A stretch of DNA of 64,000 bases from Streptacidiphilus sp041262525. Lineage in GTDB: Bacteria > Actinomycetota > Actinomycetes > Streptomycetales > Streptomycetaceae. The notes beneath the pieces are model-generated. The model did no database searches. It had not been told where the DNA came from and saw only the letters and a program-made list of their open reading frames with translations. Made by a program: the position numbers and the translations under genes. The stretch lies in assembly GCF_041262525.1 (NCBI RefSeq), contig NZ_JBGCCK010000008.1, positions 232,245-296,244 of the forward strand. The letters run 5' to 3'. Shown in pieces: positions 38,422-46,312 of this stretch (position 1 is the first letter of the stretch; every line of letters begins with the position of its first letter).

Positions 38422-39846
38422 CTACGGCGTGCCGATCAGCCCGGCCACGACCGTCGCCGACATGCCGACGCGGGCGAGCCCGCCGCCGGGGTGGGTCGCG
38501 CCGCCGACGTGGAAGACGCCCGGGAGGGTGTCGGTGTTCGGCGGCGCCAGGAAGGCGCCGCCCGCGCCCGCCAGCGAGGGCGGGGGCACCGAGCCGCCCG
38601 GCGCACCGGTCTCGGCGGCGGTGTCGGCGGGGGTGCGGGCCTGGCTCCAGAGCACGCGTTCGCGCAACTCCGGCGCGGCCTGCGCCGCGTGGGCCAGCAG
38701 GGCGTCGGCGTAGGCGGAGACGCGCGCGGCGTCGGTCCAGTCGACAGGGCCCTGCGGCGGGACGGTGGCCGTCAGCACCGCGGTCTCGTGACCCTCGGGG
38801 GCGAGCGTGGCGTCGTCGGGGCGCAGCAGTTGCAGCGTCGGACGGACGCAGAGGCGCGGGGCGCGGCCGAAGAGCGCGTCGAGCTCGTCCGCCCGGTCGG
38901 GCGCGTGCAGGACGGTGCGGTGGTGGGTCCCGTCGGGGCGGGCGCCCCGGAGCGCGAGCAGCAGCGTGAAGCGGCCCGGCGCGCCGGTGCCCTGCTGCGG
39001 CGCGCGGTCGTCGACGACGGCGTCCGCGTCGAGGACCGTGCCGTCGGCGAGTTGGACGCCGGTCACCCGCTCCTCGCCGAGGATCCGCTCCACCCGTGTC
39101 CCGAAGCGCAGTTCGACCCCGCGCGCCTCGCAGCGTCGCAGCGCCGCGTCGGCGATGGCACGCATGCCGCCCGTGACGTACCAGACGCCGAAGCTCTGCT
39201 CCATGTAGGGCATCGAGGTCAGCGAGGCGGGGGCCCGCTCCGGGTTCAGGCCGAAGCGCAGCGCGTACTCGTCGAGCAGCGCGGTCAGCCGCGGGTCGCG
39301 CAGTTCGCGCGCGGCGACCTCGCCGAGCGTGCGCGGTGTGCGGGCCAGCAGGCCGCGCCTGGCCGGGACGTAGGGGTCGCGGTGCAGAGCGGACGGGTCG
39401 TCCGGGAGCGGCTCCTCCAGCAGCGGGCGGCGGGTCGCCTCCCAGACGCCGCGGCCGCGCTCCAGCATGGATCCCCAGCGCTCGCCCGCGCCCGCGCCGA
39501 GCGCGGCGCTGAGCGCGCTCTCGACCTTGGCCAGTGAAGCGTTGGCGAGGGCGACCCTGGTCCCGTCCGGGAGCAGGTGGACGCTGCCGGGGTCGACCGG
39601 ACGCAGCTCGACCTCGTCCTCGAGGCGGGTGCGGCCGGTCTTGAGCATCAGGTCGCGGTAGACGGCGGGGAGCGTCAGCAGTCCCGGGCCGGTGTCGAAG
39701 CGGAAGCCGTCGCGCTGGTACGCGCCGACCATCCCGCCGTGGGTCTCCGCTGCCTCGCAGAGGGTCACCTGGTGGCCGACCGTCGCCAGCCGTGCCGCGG
39801 CGGCGAGCCCGCCCATTCCTGCGCCGATGACGACGATCCGTGCCAT
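38422..39846 (-). CDS. Phytoene desaturase (CrtI)-like FAD-dependent oxidoreductase
   Basis: 474-residue flavoprotein, start ATG 39846 (MARIVVIGAGMGGLAAAARLA); ATG 39852 is two codons upstream. GAGMGGLAAA dinucleotide motif, then CEAAETHGGMVG and RFDTGPGLLTLP as in CrtI-type desaturases, and C-terminal FHVGGATHPGGGLARVGMSATV, the CrtI-family FAD signature. Middle VTGGMRAIADAALRRCEARGVELRFGTRV is typical. It is somewhat shorter than true phytoene desaturases. The substrate could be an isoprenoid; the polyprenyl synthase 2 kb away is suggestive. A TAAGAT -10-like element eight bases before the ATG suggests a leaderless mRNA. Confidence 0.83.
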   Translation of the reverse strand: MARIVVIGAGMGGLAAAARLATVGHQVTLCEAAETHGGMVGAYQRDGFRFDTGPGLLTLPAVYRDLMLKTGRTRLEDEVELRPVDPGSVHLLPDGTRVALANASLAKVESALSAALGAGAGERWGSMLERGRGVWEATRRPLLEEPLPDDPSALHRDPYVPARRGLLARTPRTLGEVAARELRDPRLTALLDEYALRFGLNPERAPASLTSMPYMEQSFGVWYVTGGMRAIADAALRRCEARGVELRFGTRVERILGEERVTGVQLADGTVLDADAVVDDRAPQQGTGAPGRFTLLLALRGARPDGTHHRTVLHAPDRADELDALFGRAPRLCVRPTLQLLRPDDATLAPEGHETAVLTATVPPQGPVDWTDAARVSAYADALLAHAAQAAPELRERVLWSQARTPADTAAETGAPGGSVPPPSLAGAGGAFLAPPNTDTLPGVFHVGGATHPGGGLARVGMSATVVAGLIGTP

Positions 39847-39891
39847 GGGCATTGATCTTAGTTGGCTGGTGGGCCCTCTATGATCGGCGGC

Positions 39892-40086
39892 ATGGCGGAC
39901 TTCGAGCACCACGAGCAGCTGGCCTTCAGAGCGCTGGCGGAGTCGCGCGCGTCCAGCCTGAGCCACAGCCGCGAGTACCACGTCCAGGTCGCCCAGGTGG
40001 AGGCGACGCTCGCGCTGGCCGCGGCGGTCGCGGCGCTGTCACGCAAGGGCGAGTCGGCTGGACCCGAGGACGTTACCGGGTACTGA
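39892..40086 (+). CDS. Small hypothetical helical protein
   Basis: 64-residue protein MADFEHHEQLAFRALAESRA, largely alpha-helical. TATGAT (39879-39884) ends eight bases before ATG 39892 and there is no Shine-Dalgarno, so it appears leaderless and divergent from the CrtI-like gene. Its end overlaps the convergent tetR gene by 14 bases. It has the look of a conserved short streptomycete protein; I recognise no family. Confidence 0.55.
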   Translation: MADFEHHEQLAFRALAESRASSLSHSREYHVQVAQVEATLALAAAVAALSRKGESAGPEDVTGY

Positions 40087-40672
40087 TCCCGTCCATGATC
40101 AGACCGATCAGCCGCTCCGGTGAGCTGCCGGGCTTGTTCATCTGCTTGGCGCTGCCGCACGCGTAGGTCACGCCGCTGGTCAGCTGCATCACCTCGGTGA
40201 CGGTGACGTCAGGCCGGATCTCGCCGCTCGCCTTGGCGCGCTCGATCAGCTCCTCCGAGGTGTGGTGCAGCACGCCCGCGGTCTCGTGCTTGCGGTCCCC
40301 GCTCAGCAGCAGCGCCGAGGCCAGGCCCTTGAACTCGCCGACGTGGTCCACGAGTTTGACCAGCCATTCGCGCAGCGCCGCGGCCGGTTCGGTCGCCTCC
40401 AGCAGCGGCCTGGCGTCGGCCGCGACGGTGTCGACCCAGCGCGCGCAGACGGCGTCGAGGAGGTCATCGCGGGTGGGGAAGTGGCGGTAGAGAGTGCCGG
40501 GGCCGACGCCGGCGCGCTTGGCGATCTCGTCGAGTGAGGCGTTCGGACCGTTGGCGAGGAAGGACTCGGTGGCGACCTCGACCAGGCGCTCGTAGTTGCG
40601 CCTGGCGTCCGCGCGCATGGGACGACGCGACGGTCGGTCGGGGGCGTCCTGCGCCGCGGTCTCCGCCGTCAT
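40073..40672 (-). CDS. TetR-family transcriptional repressor
   Basis: 199 residues from ATG 40672 (MTAETAAQDAPDRPSRRPMR). N-terminal HTH: ADARRNYERLVEVATESFLANG, ASLDEIAKRAGVGPGTLYRHFPTRDDLLDAV, the canonical TetR recognition segment. The C-terminal ligand domain includes WVDTVAADARPLLEA and LLLSGDRKHETA. It is divergent from a drug-type MFS exporter, with two palindromes in between. Predicted to repress the exporter and itself until a ligand binds. Confidence 0.92.
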   Translation of the reverse strand: MTAETAAQDAPDRPSRRPMRADARRNYERLVEVATESFLANGPNASLDEIAKRAGVGPGTLYRHFPTRDDLLDAVCARWVDTVAADARPLLEATEPAAALREWLVKLVDHVGEFKGLASALLLSGDRKHETAGVLHHTSEELIERAKASGEIRPDVTVTEVMQLTSGVTYACGSAKQMNKPGSSPERLIGLIMDGISTR

Positions 40673-40690
40673 GACCTCATCCCTTGCTAA

Positions 40691-40740
40691 ACGGAGACAG
40701 TCTCCGTATTGTTGTCCCTGGAACCGGAGGATATCTCCGT
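40691..40740. promoter_or_regulatory. Two TetR operators between tetR and the MFS gene
   Basis: Site 1 ACGGAGAC-A-GTCTCCGT (40691-40707) is a perfect 8-1-8 palindrome. Site 2 at 40724-40740 is related (CGGAG-N5-CTCCG). Their centres are 33 bases apart, about three helical turns. This is a convincing paired operator for the divergent TetR protein. Confidence 0.8.
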
Positions 40741-40794
40741 TTGAGTTCCCTGCCAATTCTTGCACCCATTCTCCATGCACTCCAGGGCGGAGCC

Positions 40795-42297
40795 ATGTCC
40801 GAGAACACCCTTGTCTCTCCTGCTTCCTCTTCCGCACCCGCCGACCTCGAACCAGCGGTACAACCGCCACCACCGACGCACCATCGCCTGGCGCTCGCGG
40901 TGATCCTCACCTGCCAGTTGATGGTGATCCTCGACGCCACCGTCGTCTCCATCGCACTGCCAGGCATCCAGCACGCGCTCGGCTTCTCCTCGGCCGGGCT
41001 GAGCTGGGTGATGAACATCTACTCGCTGACCTTCGGCGGCCTGCTGCTGCTCGGCGGCCGAGCCGGTGACATATTCGGCCGGCGCCGGCTGCTGGCCTCC
41101 GGCATCGCGCTGTTCACCCTCGCCTCGCTGGCCGGCGGCCTGGCCACCACACCGACCGAGCTGCTGCTCGCCCGCGTCGCCCAGGGCGTCGGCGCGGCGG
41201 TCGCCGCACCCAGCACGCTGGCGCTGATCGTCGCCACCTTCCAGGACGCCACCGAGCGGGCCCGCGCGATCGGCCTCTTCTCGGCGATGTCGGCCGGCGG
41301 CGCCACCGTCGGGCTGATCCTGGGCGGGCTGCTGACCTCCTGGCTCAACTGGCGCTGGGTCATGTTCATCAACGTGCCGTTCGGACTCGTCGTCACCGTG
41401 CTGGCGCCGCGCGTGATCCAGGAGCCCCCACGCCAGGGCGGACGCCTCGACCTGGCCGGAGCGCTGACCGCCACCGGCGGGATGGTCGCCCTCGTCTACG
41501 GCTTCATCCGCGCGGCGACGGTCGGCTGGACCACGCCGCTGACGCTGGGCTGCTTCGCGGCGGCGGTCCTGCTGCTGACCGCTTTCGTGCTGGTCGAGCG
41601 CCGGGTCGCGCAGCCGCTGCTGCCGCTCTCGCTGCTCACCGACCGGGTCCGCGCCGGTGGCTACGCCGCGATGCTGCTGGTCGCGGCGGCGATGTTCGGA
41701 ATGTTCTTCTTCATCACCCAGTACCTGCAGAACGGTCTCGGCCTGTCACCGATGCAGGCGGGCTTCGCCTTCCTGCCGTTGGCCGTGCCGATCTTCGCCG
41801 GTGCCCGGCTGGCGCCGCGCCTGGTGCCCCGGTACGGCGCCCGGCCGTTCCTGCTCGGCGCGCCGCTGCTGCTGCTCACCGGCCTGCTGCTGCTGACCAG
41901 GGTCGACGCCCACACCACCTACGCGGCCGGGATCCTGCCGTCGATGCTGCTGTTCGGGCTGGGCGCCGGCTTCACCATGGTGCCGCTGAGCCTGACCATC
42001 CTGTCCAGCGTCCGCCCGCAGGAGTCCGGGGCGGCCTCGGGAACGCTGCAGACCATGCAGCAGGCGGGCGGCGCGCTCGGCACCGCCGTCGGGATCACCG
42101 CCTTCACCACGGCCACGCGCCACCCCTCCGGCACCGGTCAGGCCGGGCTGCACGCGACGCTGGCGCACGGCGTCTCGACGGCGATGGCCTGCTCGGCGGG
42201 GCTGGCGGTGGTGGCCTTCGTGGTGCTGGCCGTGCTGGTCAGGCCATCGAGGCCCGCGCGGCCCGGCGCTCCCGCCTCCGTCGCAGGAAGCGCCTGA
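40795..42297 (+). CDS. DHA2-type MFS multidrug efflux transporter
   Basis: 500-residue, about 14-helix proton-coupled exporter from ATG 40795 (MSENTLVSPASSSAP). Motif D1-like LDATVVSIALPGIQHALGFS near helix 1, motif A GGRAGDIFGRRRLLASG in loop 2-3, motif C-like GLILGGLLTSWLNWRWVMFINVP, and late helices PLSLTILSSVRPQESGAASG. Regulated by the divergent TetR. Its substrate is unknown, probably a hydrophobic antibiotic or disinfectant-like cation. The 3' end overlaps the convergent DUF4126 gene by 59 bases. Confidence 0.92.
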   Translation: MSENTLVSPASSSAPADLEPAVQPPPPTHHRLALAVILTCQLMVILDATVVSIALPGIQHALGFSSAGLSWVMNIYSLTFGGLLLLGGRAGDIFGRRRLLASGIALFTLASLAGGLATTPTELLLARVAQGVGAAVAAPSTLALIVATFQDATERARAIGLFSAMSAGGATVGLILGGLLTSWLNWRWVMFINVPFGLVVTVLAPRVIQEPPRQGGRLDLAGALTATGGMVALVYGFIRAATVGWTTPLTLGCFAAAVLLLTAFVLVERRVAQPLLPLSLLTDRVRAGGYAAMLLVAAAMFGMFFFITQYLQNGLGLSPMQAGFAFLPLAVPIFAGARLAPRLVPRYGARPFLLGAPLLLLTGLLLLTRVDAHTTYAAGILPSMLLFGLGAGFTMVPLSLTILSSVRPQESGAASGTLQTMQQAGGALGTAVGITAFTTATRHPSGTGQAGLHATLAHGVSTAMACSAGLAVVAFVVLAVLVRPSRPARPGAPASVAGSA

Positions 42298-42835
42298 TCC
42301 GGGAGAGCGTGAAGAGCACCAGCAGGATGCCCGCCAGCAGCAGCGCTCCGGCGATGATCGCCGCGGGCACCGGATGGAACAGGGCGAGGGTGACCAGCCC
42401 GGCCACGCTCACGTCCTCGCCGAGGCTGACCGCGATGTTGCTGAACGGTTCGGGGGAGGTGTTGACCCCCATCCGCACCCCGGCCTTGACCAGATGGCTC
42501 GCCAGCGCGGTCCCGCCGCCGAGCGCGGCGGCGGCCAGCGTGGTCAGCGAGTCGTGGGAGTGGCCCGCGAGCAGCGCGGCGACCACGGCCCCGGCGACCG
42601 GTCGGATCACCGTGTGGACGACGTCCCAGGCGGAGTCGACGTAGGGGATCTTGTCGGCCACCGCCTCGACCAGGAAGAGCACCCCGGCGATGACCAGCAC
42701 GTCCGTCCGCTCCAGGGCGGGCGGGACGGTGCTGAGCCCGTCGTAGCGGCCGAGCAGGCCCATGATCAGGACCACGGCGTAGGCATTGATGCCACTCGCC
42801 CAGCCGCTGGTGAAGATGAGTGGGAGCAGGCCCAC
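42239..42835 (-). CDS. DUF4126-family membrane protein
   Basis: 198-residue integral membrane protein from GTG 42835 (VGLLPLIFTSGWASGINAYAV), preceded by GGGGG. Five or six hydrophobic segments; family signatures GWASGINAYAVVLIMGLLGRY, ADKIPYVDSAWDVVHTVIRP and ALGGGTALASHLVKAGVR. The C-terminus is Arg-rich (RRFLRRRRERRAAR). Function unknown. About 105 bases upstream lies a perfect MacR-type palindrome, and TACTCT (42878-42873) may be its -10. MacR controls membrane protein genes in S. coelicolor, so this is a candidate target. The 3' end overlaps the MFS gene by 59 bases. Confidence 0.85.
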   Translation of the reverse strand: MGLLPLIFTSGWASGINAYAVVLIMGLLGRYDGLSTVPPALERTDVLVIAGVLFLVEAVADKIPYVDSAWDVVHTVIRPVAGAVVAALLAGHSHDSLTTLAAAALGGGTALASHLVKAGVRMGVNTSPEPFSNIAVSLGEDVSVAGLVTLALFHPVPAAIIAGALLLAGILLVLFTLSRIRRFLRRRRERRAARASMA

Positions 42836-42938
42836 GTGCGTCCCCCGAATGCAGGTGTGTCGGTCGCGCACCAGAGTAGGGCCTCCCGGCTGACGGTGGG
42901 CGAGGAGGGCTGTGGTCCGGTAGACATGCCCAAGATCT

Positions 42939-42956
42939 CTGAGTACTCGTACTCAG
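42939..42956. promoter_or_regulatory. Perfect MacR-type box
   Basis: CTGAGTAC-TC-GTACTCAG, a perfect 8-2-8 palindrome matching TGAGTAC-N2-GTACTCA, which I recall as the published binding consensus of S. coelicolor MacR. A half-site TGAGTAC follows at 42975-42981. It lies 104 bases upstream of the DUF4126 start. It also overlaps the beginning of a 31-codon ORF at 42927 on the plus strand, which I do not annotate. Confidence 0.65.
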
Positions 42957-43116
42957 GTATTGCGCCGAACGGGTTGAGTACCCGCACGGATGGTTCCGGA
43001 CCTGCGACGACGGCAAAGTAGTGGGCACCGGGAAGGGCCGGGCCGAAAGGCTCCGGTCCGCCGGGGGCCCGGCACTGCACCGCCGACACGGGGCGGCGGA
43101 GCAGCTGCCCGGCCAC

Positions 43117-43185
43117 GGGGGAGCACGGGGAACACGGGGGCGAGGGAAACCGGGGGATCCGGGGGGAATCGGGGGAACGGGGAGG
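43117..43185 (+). repeat. G-run tract, potential G-quadruplex
   Basis: Eight runs of three to six G within 69 bases (for example 43117-43121, 43127-43130, 43136-43140, 43152-43156, 43161-43166, 43171-43175), separated by two to six bases. It satisfies a G-quadruplex pattern on the plus strand. It sits in a roughly 400-base gene-free interval (42872-43273) that holds otherwise only the MacR box, immediately beyond the 3' end of the mocR-like gene. Confidence 0.6.
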
Positions 43186-43273
43186 TGAACGGCGTTCACG
43201 CGTCGGCGGGCGAGAGCTCGTCGTCGCGTGAGCGCCGTTCCGCCGTTCCGGCTCCCGTCTTCCGGGCCTGGGG

Positions 43274-44767
43274 TCAGAGCAGGGTGACCTCGCTCGTCGG
43301 CGATGTCGGCGACGTCGGCCCAGTGGATTCGACGCCCAACGACGCCGCTGCTGCGGCCAGCCGCCGCACCGCCTCGCGGGAGACCTCGGCGGGCTGGGTG
43401 AAGGGCAACCGGACGAAGCGCTCCAGCACCCCGTCCACGCCGAAGCGCGGGCCGGAGCCGATCCAGACGCCGTGGCGCTCGGCCGTCGTCGCCAGCGCGC
43501 TGCCGGAGAGCCCGGACCCGGTCCTGACCCAGAGCGAGAGCCCGCCCTGCGGCAGCCGGAAGCTCCAGCCCGGCAGGTCGGCGTGGACCGCAGCCACCAG
43601 CGCGTCGCGCTGGGCGCGGACCCGGTCCCGCTGATGGCCCAGCACCACCGGCAGGACCGCCGGGTCCAGCAGGTGCCGCACGGCCAGCTGCTCGACCACC
43701 GGCGAGCTGACGTCCAGGCTGGCCCGGTCCCCGGCGAGGCGGCGGATCAGCTCCGGCGTGGCCCGGATCCAGCCGATCCGCAGTCCGCCCCAGAAGGTCT
43801 TGCCGGCCGAACCGAGCGTCACCACGCAGCCGCTGTGGTCGAACGCGGCCATCGGGCGCGGCATGGCGCGGGCGAGTTCATGGTCCAGGCAGAGCTCGGC
43901 CATCGTCTCGTCCGCGATCAGCAGCGTGCCGGTGCACCGGGCGGCGGCGACCAGCTCGCGGCGCTCCTGCTCGGACATGAGCAGGCCGCTCGGATTCTGG
44001 AAGTCGGGGATGACGTAGGCCAGTCGCGGCGCGGCGTCGCGCAGGGTGCGCGACCAGGCCTCCAGGTCCCAGCCGTCGCGCAGCAGCGGCACCGGCACGG
44101 CCCGGCCTCCGGCGAAGCGGAGCGCCTGCAGGGCGTTGGCGTAGCTCGGCGACTCGACGGCCACGCGCTCGGCCGGGCCGAGGAACTGACGCAGCAGCAG
44201 CGAGAGTCCGCCCGCCGCGCCGTGGGTGATCATGATCTGTTCGGGGGCGGTGGGCAGCCCGCGGGCGGCGTAACGGTCGGCGACGGCCTGGCGCAGCACC
44301 TGGAGCCCGGCCGGGAAGTCGCCGTGGGTGCGGGTGTAGCGGGGCAGCTCGGCGACCGCGTCCGCCATGGCCTGCGAGAGCCAGGGCTCGGGCGCGGACA
44401 TCGCGGCGACGCCGAGGTCGATCACCCCGCCGCCGTCGGTCGGGAAGGGGGAGAGCCCGGCGACCGGCATCGGCCGTCCGGCCGGGAGCGCGGTCCAGCT
44501 GCCGGCTCCGCGCCTGCTGGCCAGAAAGCCCTCGTCGCGCAGCAGTTCGTAGGCGGCGGCGACGGTGGTCCGGCTGACCCCGAGCACGGTGGACAGCTCC
44601 CGCTCAGCGGGCAGCCGCGTCTCGACGGGCACCCGCCCGTCGAGGACCAGCGTGCGCAGCCCGCCGGCGAGCGCGCGGTAGGCGGGGCCCTGCCCGGACC
44701 TGTGCCAGGTGCCGAGGGCGCGGTCGAGTTGGGTCGCGCCGATCGCGGCGCGTGGGGCGGGAGCCAT
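43274..44767 (-). CDS. MocR/PdxR-type regulator (GntR HTH fused to aminotransferase fold)
   Basis: 497-residue fusion: GntR winged helix (about 25-95; PAYRALAGGLRTLVLDGRVP, LPAERELSTVLGVSRTTVAAAYELL) and a class I aminotransferase-like domain. The latter shows PDFQNPSG, LIADETMAELCLD and the PLP-binding Lys in TLGSAGKTFWGGLRIGW. Acts as a PLP-dependent regulator rather than an enzyme. Divergent from a YczE-family membrane protein gene, the pairing also seen for YczR-YczE in Firmicutes, so that gene is its likely target. Ribosome binding site and operator are described separately. Confidence 0.92.
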   Translation of the reverse strand: MAPAPRAAIGATQLDRALGTWHRSGQGPAYRALAGGLRTLVLDGRVPVETRLPAERELSTVLGVSRTTVAAAYELLRDEGFLASRRGAGSWTALPAGRPMPVAGLSPFPTDGGGVIDLGVAAMSAPEPWLSQAMADAVAELPRYTRTHGDFPAGLQVLRQAVADRYAARGLPTAPEQIMITHGAAGGLSLLLRQFLGPAERVAVESPSYANALQALRFAGGRAVPVPLLRDGWDLEAWSRTLRDAAPRLAYVIPDFQNPSGLLMSEQERRELVAAARCTGTLLIADETMAELCLDHELARAMPRPMAAFDHSGCVVTLGSAGKTFWGGLRIGWIRATPELIRRLAGDRASLDVSSPVVEQLAVRHLLDPAVLPVVLGHQRDRVRAQRDALVAAVHADLPGWSFRLPQGGLSLWVRTGSGLSGSALATTAERHGVWIGSGPRFGVDGVLERFVRLPFTQPAEVSREAVRRLAAAAASLGVESTGPTSPTSPTSEVTLL

Positions 44768-44789
44768 GGTTCCAGTCCACCTCTCGCGA

Positions 44790-44816
44790 ATTGGCTATGG
44801 ATTGGCAGACCAATCC
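44790..44816. promoter_or_regulatory. MocR operator candidate
   Basis: ATTGGC occurs twice in direct orientation 11 bases apart (44790-44795, 44801-44806), and the second copy is also part of a perfect inverted repeat GGATTGG-CAGA-CCAATCC (44799-44816). Combined direct and inverted half-sites are characteristic of MocR/PdxR binding regions. It is centred between the divergent mocR and yczE-like genes. Confidence 0.6.
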
Positions 44817-44876
44817 CTTCCAGAGTGTTCCCAGAACCTGCCAAATTCAAGTACTTCTGTGGAGGGAGGGGCCGCT

Positions 44877-45539
44877 GTGGCCCTACAGCTCACCCGCCGC
44901 CTCGTTCAGCTCTATCTCGGCCTCGCGCTGTACGGCTTCAGCATGGCGATGCAGATCCGGGCCGCCCTGGGCCTGGACCCGTGGGACGTCTTCCACCAAG
45001 GGTTGGCGCGGCACGTGTCGCTCTCCTTCGGGACCATCACGATGATCGTCGGCGCGGCGGTGCTGCTGCTCTGGATCCCGCTGCGGCAGAAGCCGGGGCT
45101 GGGCACGGTGAGCAACGTCTTCGTCATCGGCCTCTCGGTCGACGCCGGCCTGAGGATCCTGCCGACCCTGCACGGTCTCCCGCTCCAGGCGCTGATGCTG
45201 GCGGGCGCCGTCGTCCTGAACGGCGTCGCCGGTGGCCTCTACATCGGCGCCCGCTTCGGCCCCGGCCCGCGCGACGGCCTGATGACCGGCTTCGTCCGCC
45301 GCAGCGGCCGTTCAGTACGGCTGGTCCGGACGACGATCGAGGTGACCGTGCTGGCGGTCGGCTGGCTGATGGGCGGTCAGCTGGGCGTGGGCACCGTTGT
45401 GTACGCGCTGGCGATCGGGCCTCTGGTGCAGCTGTTCCTGCCGTTGTTCACCGTCCCGGAGACGCCACGCGGCTCGCTCGTGGTGCGCGAGTCGGCGCAG
45501 GAGCTGCCGCCGGCTGCGCTGCTCAGCGACCCGCGGTGA
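44877..45539 (+). CDS. YczE/YyaS/YitT-family membrane protein
   Basis: 220 residues from GTG 44877 with ribosome binding site GGAGGGAGG (44861-44869). Five membrane helices; signatures RRLVQLYLGLALYGFSMAMQIRAALGLDPWDVFHQG, SFGTITMIVGAAVLLLWIPL, GTVSNVFVIGLSVD and GARFGPGPRDGLMTG. A putative transporter or membrane factor of unknown substrate, presumably controlled by the adjacent MocR protein. Its 3' end overlaps the decayed Uma2 gene by 16 bases on the opposite strand. Confidence 0.87.
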   Translation: MALQLTRRLVQLYLGLALYGFSMAMQIRAALGLDPWDVFHQGLARHVSLSFGTITMIVGAAVLLLWIPLRQKPGLGTVSNVFVIGLSVDAGLRILPTLHGLPLQALMLAGAVVLNGVAGGLYIGARFGPGPRDGLMTGFVRRSGRSVRLVRTTIEVTVLAVGWLMGGQLGVGTVVYALAIGPLVQLFLPLFTVPETPRGSLVVRESAQELPPAALLSDPR

Positions 45540-45997
45540 TCTCCTCGCCGATGACGAGGCCCTTGGCCGGACCCTCCGGGATGACCAGGTCGGTGCCGTA
45601 GGGGAGGCTCAACTCGGCCGCGTAGCGGGCGTGCTCGGGCTCGGGTCAGCACGGTGACCTTTCCGGCCTCGTCGTAGTCGTCGACGAGGGCGACGGCGGA
45701 GGCGGAGACGCCCAGCCCCTCGGGGTCGGGGGAGGCGTCGAGGTCGGCGAGAGTGACCAGCACGTCGGGGATGGTGACCTTGAGGCCGTCGATGACGTTC
45801 ATTCCCTGATAGGCCGCGTAGGGCGTGCCGGACAGGTGGGCGTCCAGAGCGCGACAGATGCGGTTGGCGAGCACCATGTGGCGGCGACGTCCGGTGGGCG
45901 ACACTTCAATGGCTTCGTCGATGATCTCGCCGCGGTAGCCCTCGGGGAGCTTCAGCGCTTTCCATGCCTGCCAGAGGACGTGGTCGAGTGCAGTCAT
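45524..45997 (-). pseudogene. Decayed Uma2-family (DUF820) nuclease-like gene
   Basis: The frame starts normally at 45997 (MTALDHVLWQAWKALKLPEGYRGEIIDEAIEVSPTG; MVLANRICRALDAHL; KVTIPDVLVT), typical of Uma2 proteins. Then ASAVALV joins directly to DDYDEAGKVTVL, so the usual 25-30 residues carrying the core V-E-V-x-S and A-G-I-P-x-Y motifs are missing. Near 45641-45646 one extra C shifts the frame: the next frame continues with EPEHARYAAELSLPYGTDLV to EEITAGR and stops at 45524. Two independent lesions indicate a pseudogene rather than a sequencing slip. The gene family is extremely common in Streptomyces. Confidence 0.8.
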
Positions 45998-46126
45998 CGA
46001 ATATACCTCCGCCCTCGATGCTCAGAATCCTACGGCGCGAGGTGTTCGCTACGGAGAGAAAGCGATTCGGCTCAGTCGAACGAGTGAAGCTCACGGCTCT
46101 GAGCTGCCAAAAGAAGCGTTTCTGCC

Positions 46127-46165
46127 GGGCGGGCGATCACTGACAGTGATCGCCCGCCCTTCGTT
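46127..46165 (+). terminator. Strong hairpin terminator
   Basis: A perfect 14-base-pair stem (GGGCGGGCGATCAC 46127-46140; GTGATCGCCCGCCC 46146-46159) with a TGACA loop, followed by TTCGTTGTC. It stands alone between the decayed Uma2 gene (start 45997) and the LexA-controlled operon. There is no confident gene on the plus strand immediately upstream; it may insulate the operon or terminate antisense transcription. Confidence 0.7.
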
Positions 46166-46230
46166 GTCCCGGCGTTGTCAGTGGTGCGGTGGAGCATGGC
46201 GAGTGAAGGGGCAGCGTGGGCGATATGGCG

Positions 46231-46286
46231 TTGACGCGGCTCCGGTCCGGCGGGTTACTCTGAAGATGTTCGAACGAGAGTTCGAA
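46231..46286 (+). promoter_or_regulatory. SOS promoter with perfect LexA box
   Basis: -35 TTGACG (46231-46236), -10 TTACTC/TACTCT (46255-46261), and overlapping the expected start site the palindrome TTCGAAC-GAGA-GTTCGAA (46269-46286). This contains the actinobacterial LexA consensus TCGAAC-N4-GTTCGA without mismatch. A strong ribosome binding site GGAGGAGG (46300-46307) follows. It predicts DNA-damage induction of the DUF6504-HEPN-dnaE2 operon. Confidence 0.88.
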
Positions 46287-46312
46287 CGTGGTCGGCGAAG
46301 GAGGAGGACGCG

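Noticed and set aside
35374..39846. A carotenoid biosynthetic cluster (polyprenyl synthase plus CrtI-like gene)
   Set aside because: No phytoene synthase, cyclase or other crt gene is present. The genes are separated by metF and transcribed independently, and the synthase has a conserved position in genomes without such clusters.
42927..43022. 31-codon ORF beginning MPKISEYSYSG
   Set aside because: Its start overlaps the MacR-type palindrome, which by itself encodes the S-E-Y-S-Y part. No ribosome binding site is seen, so I treat it as incidental.
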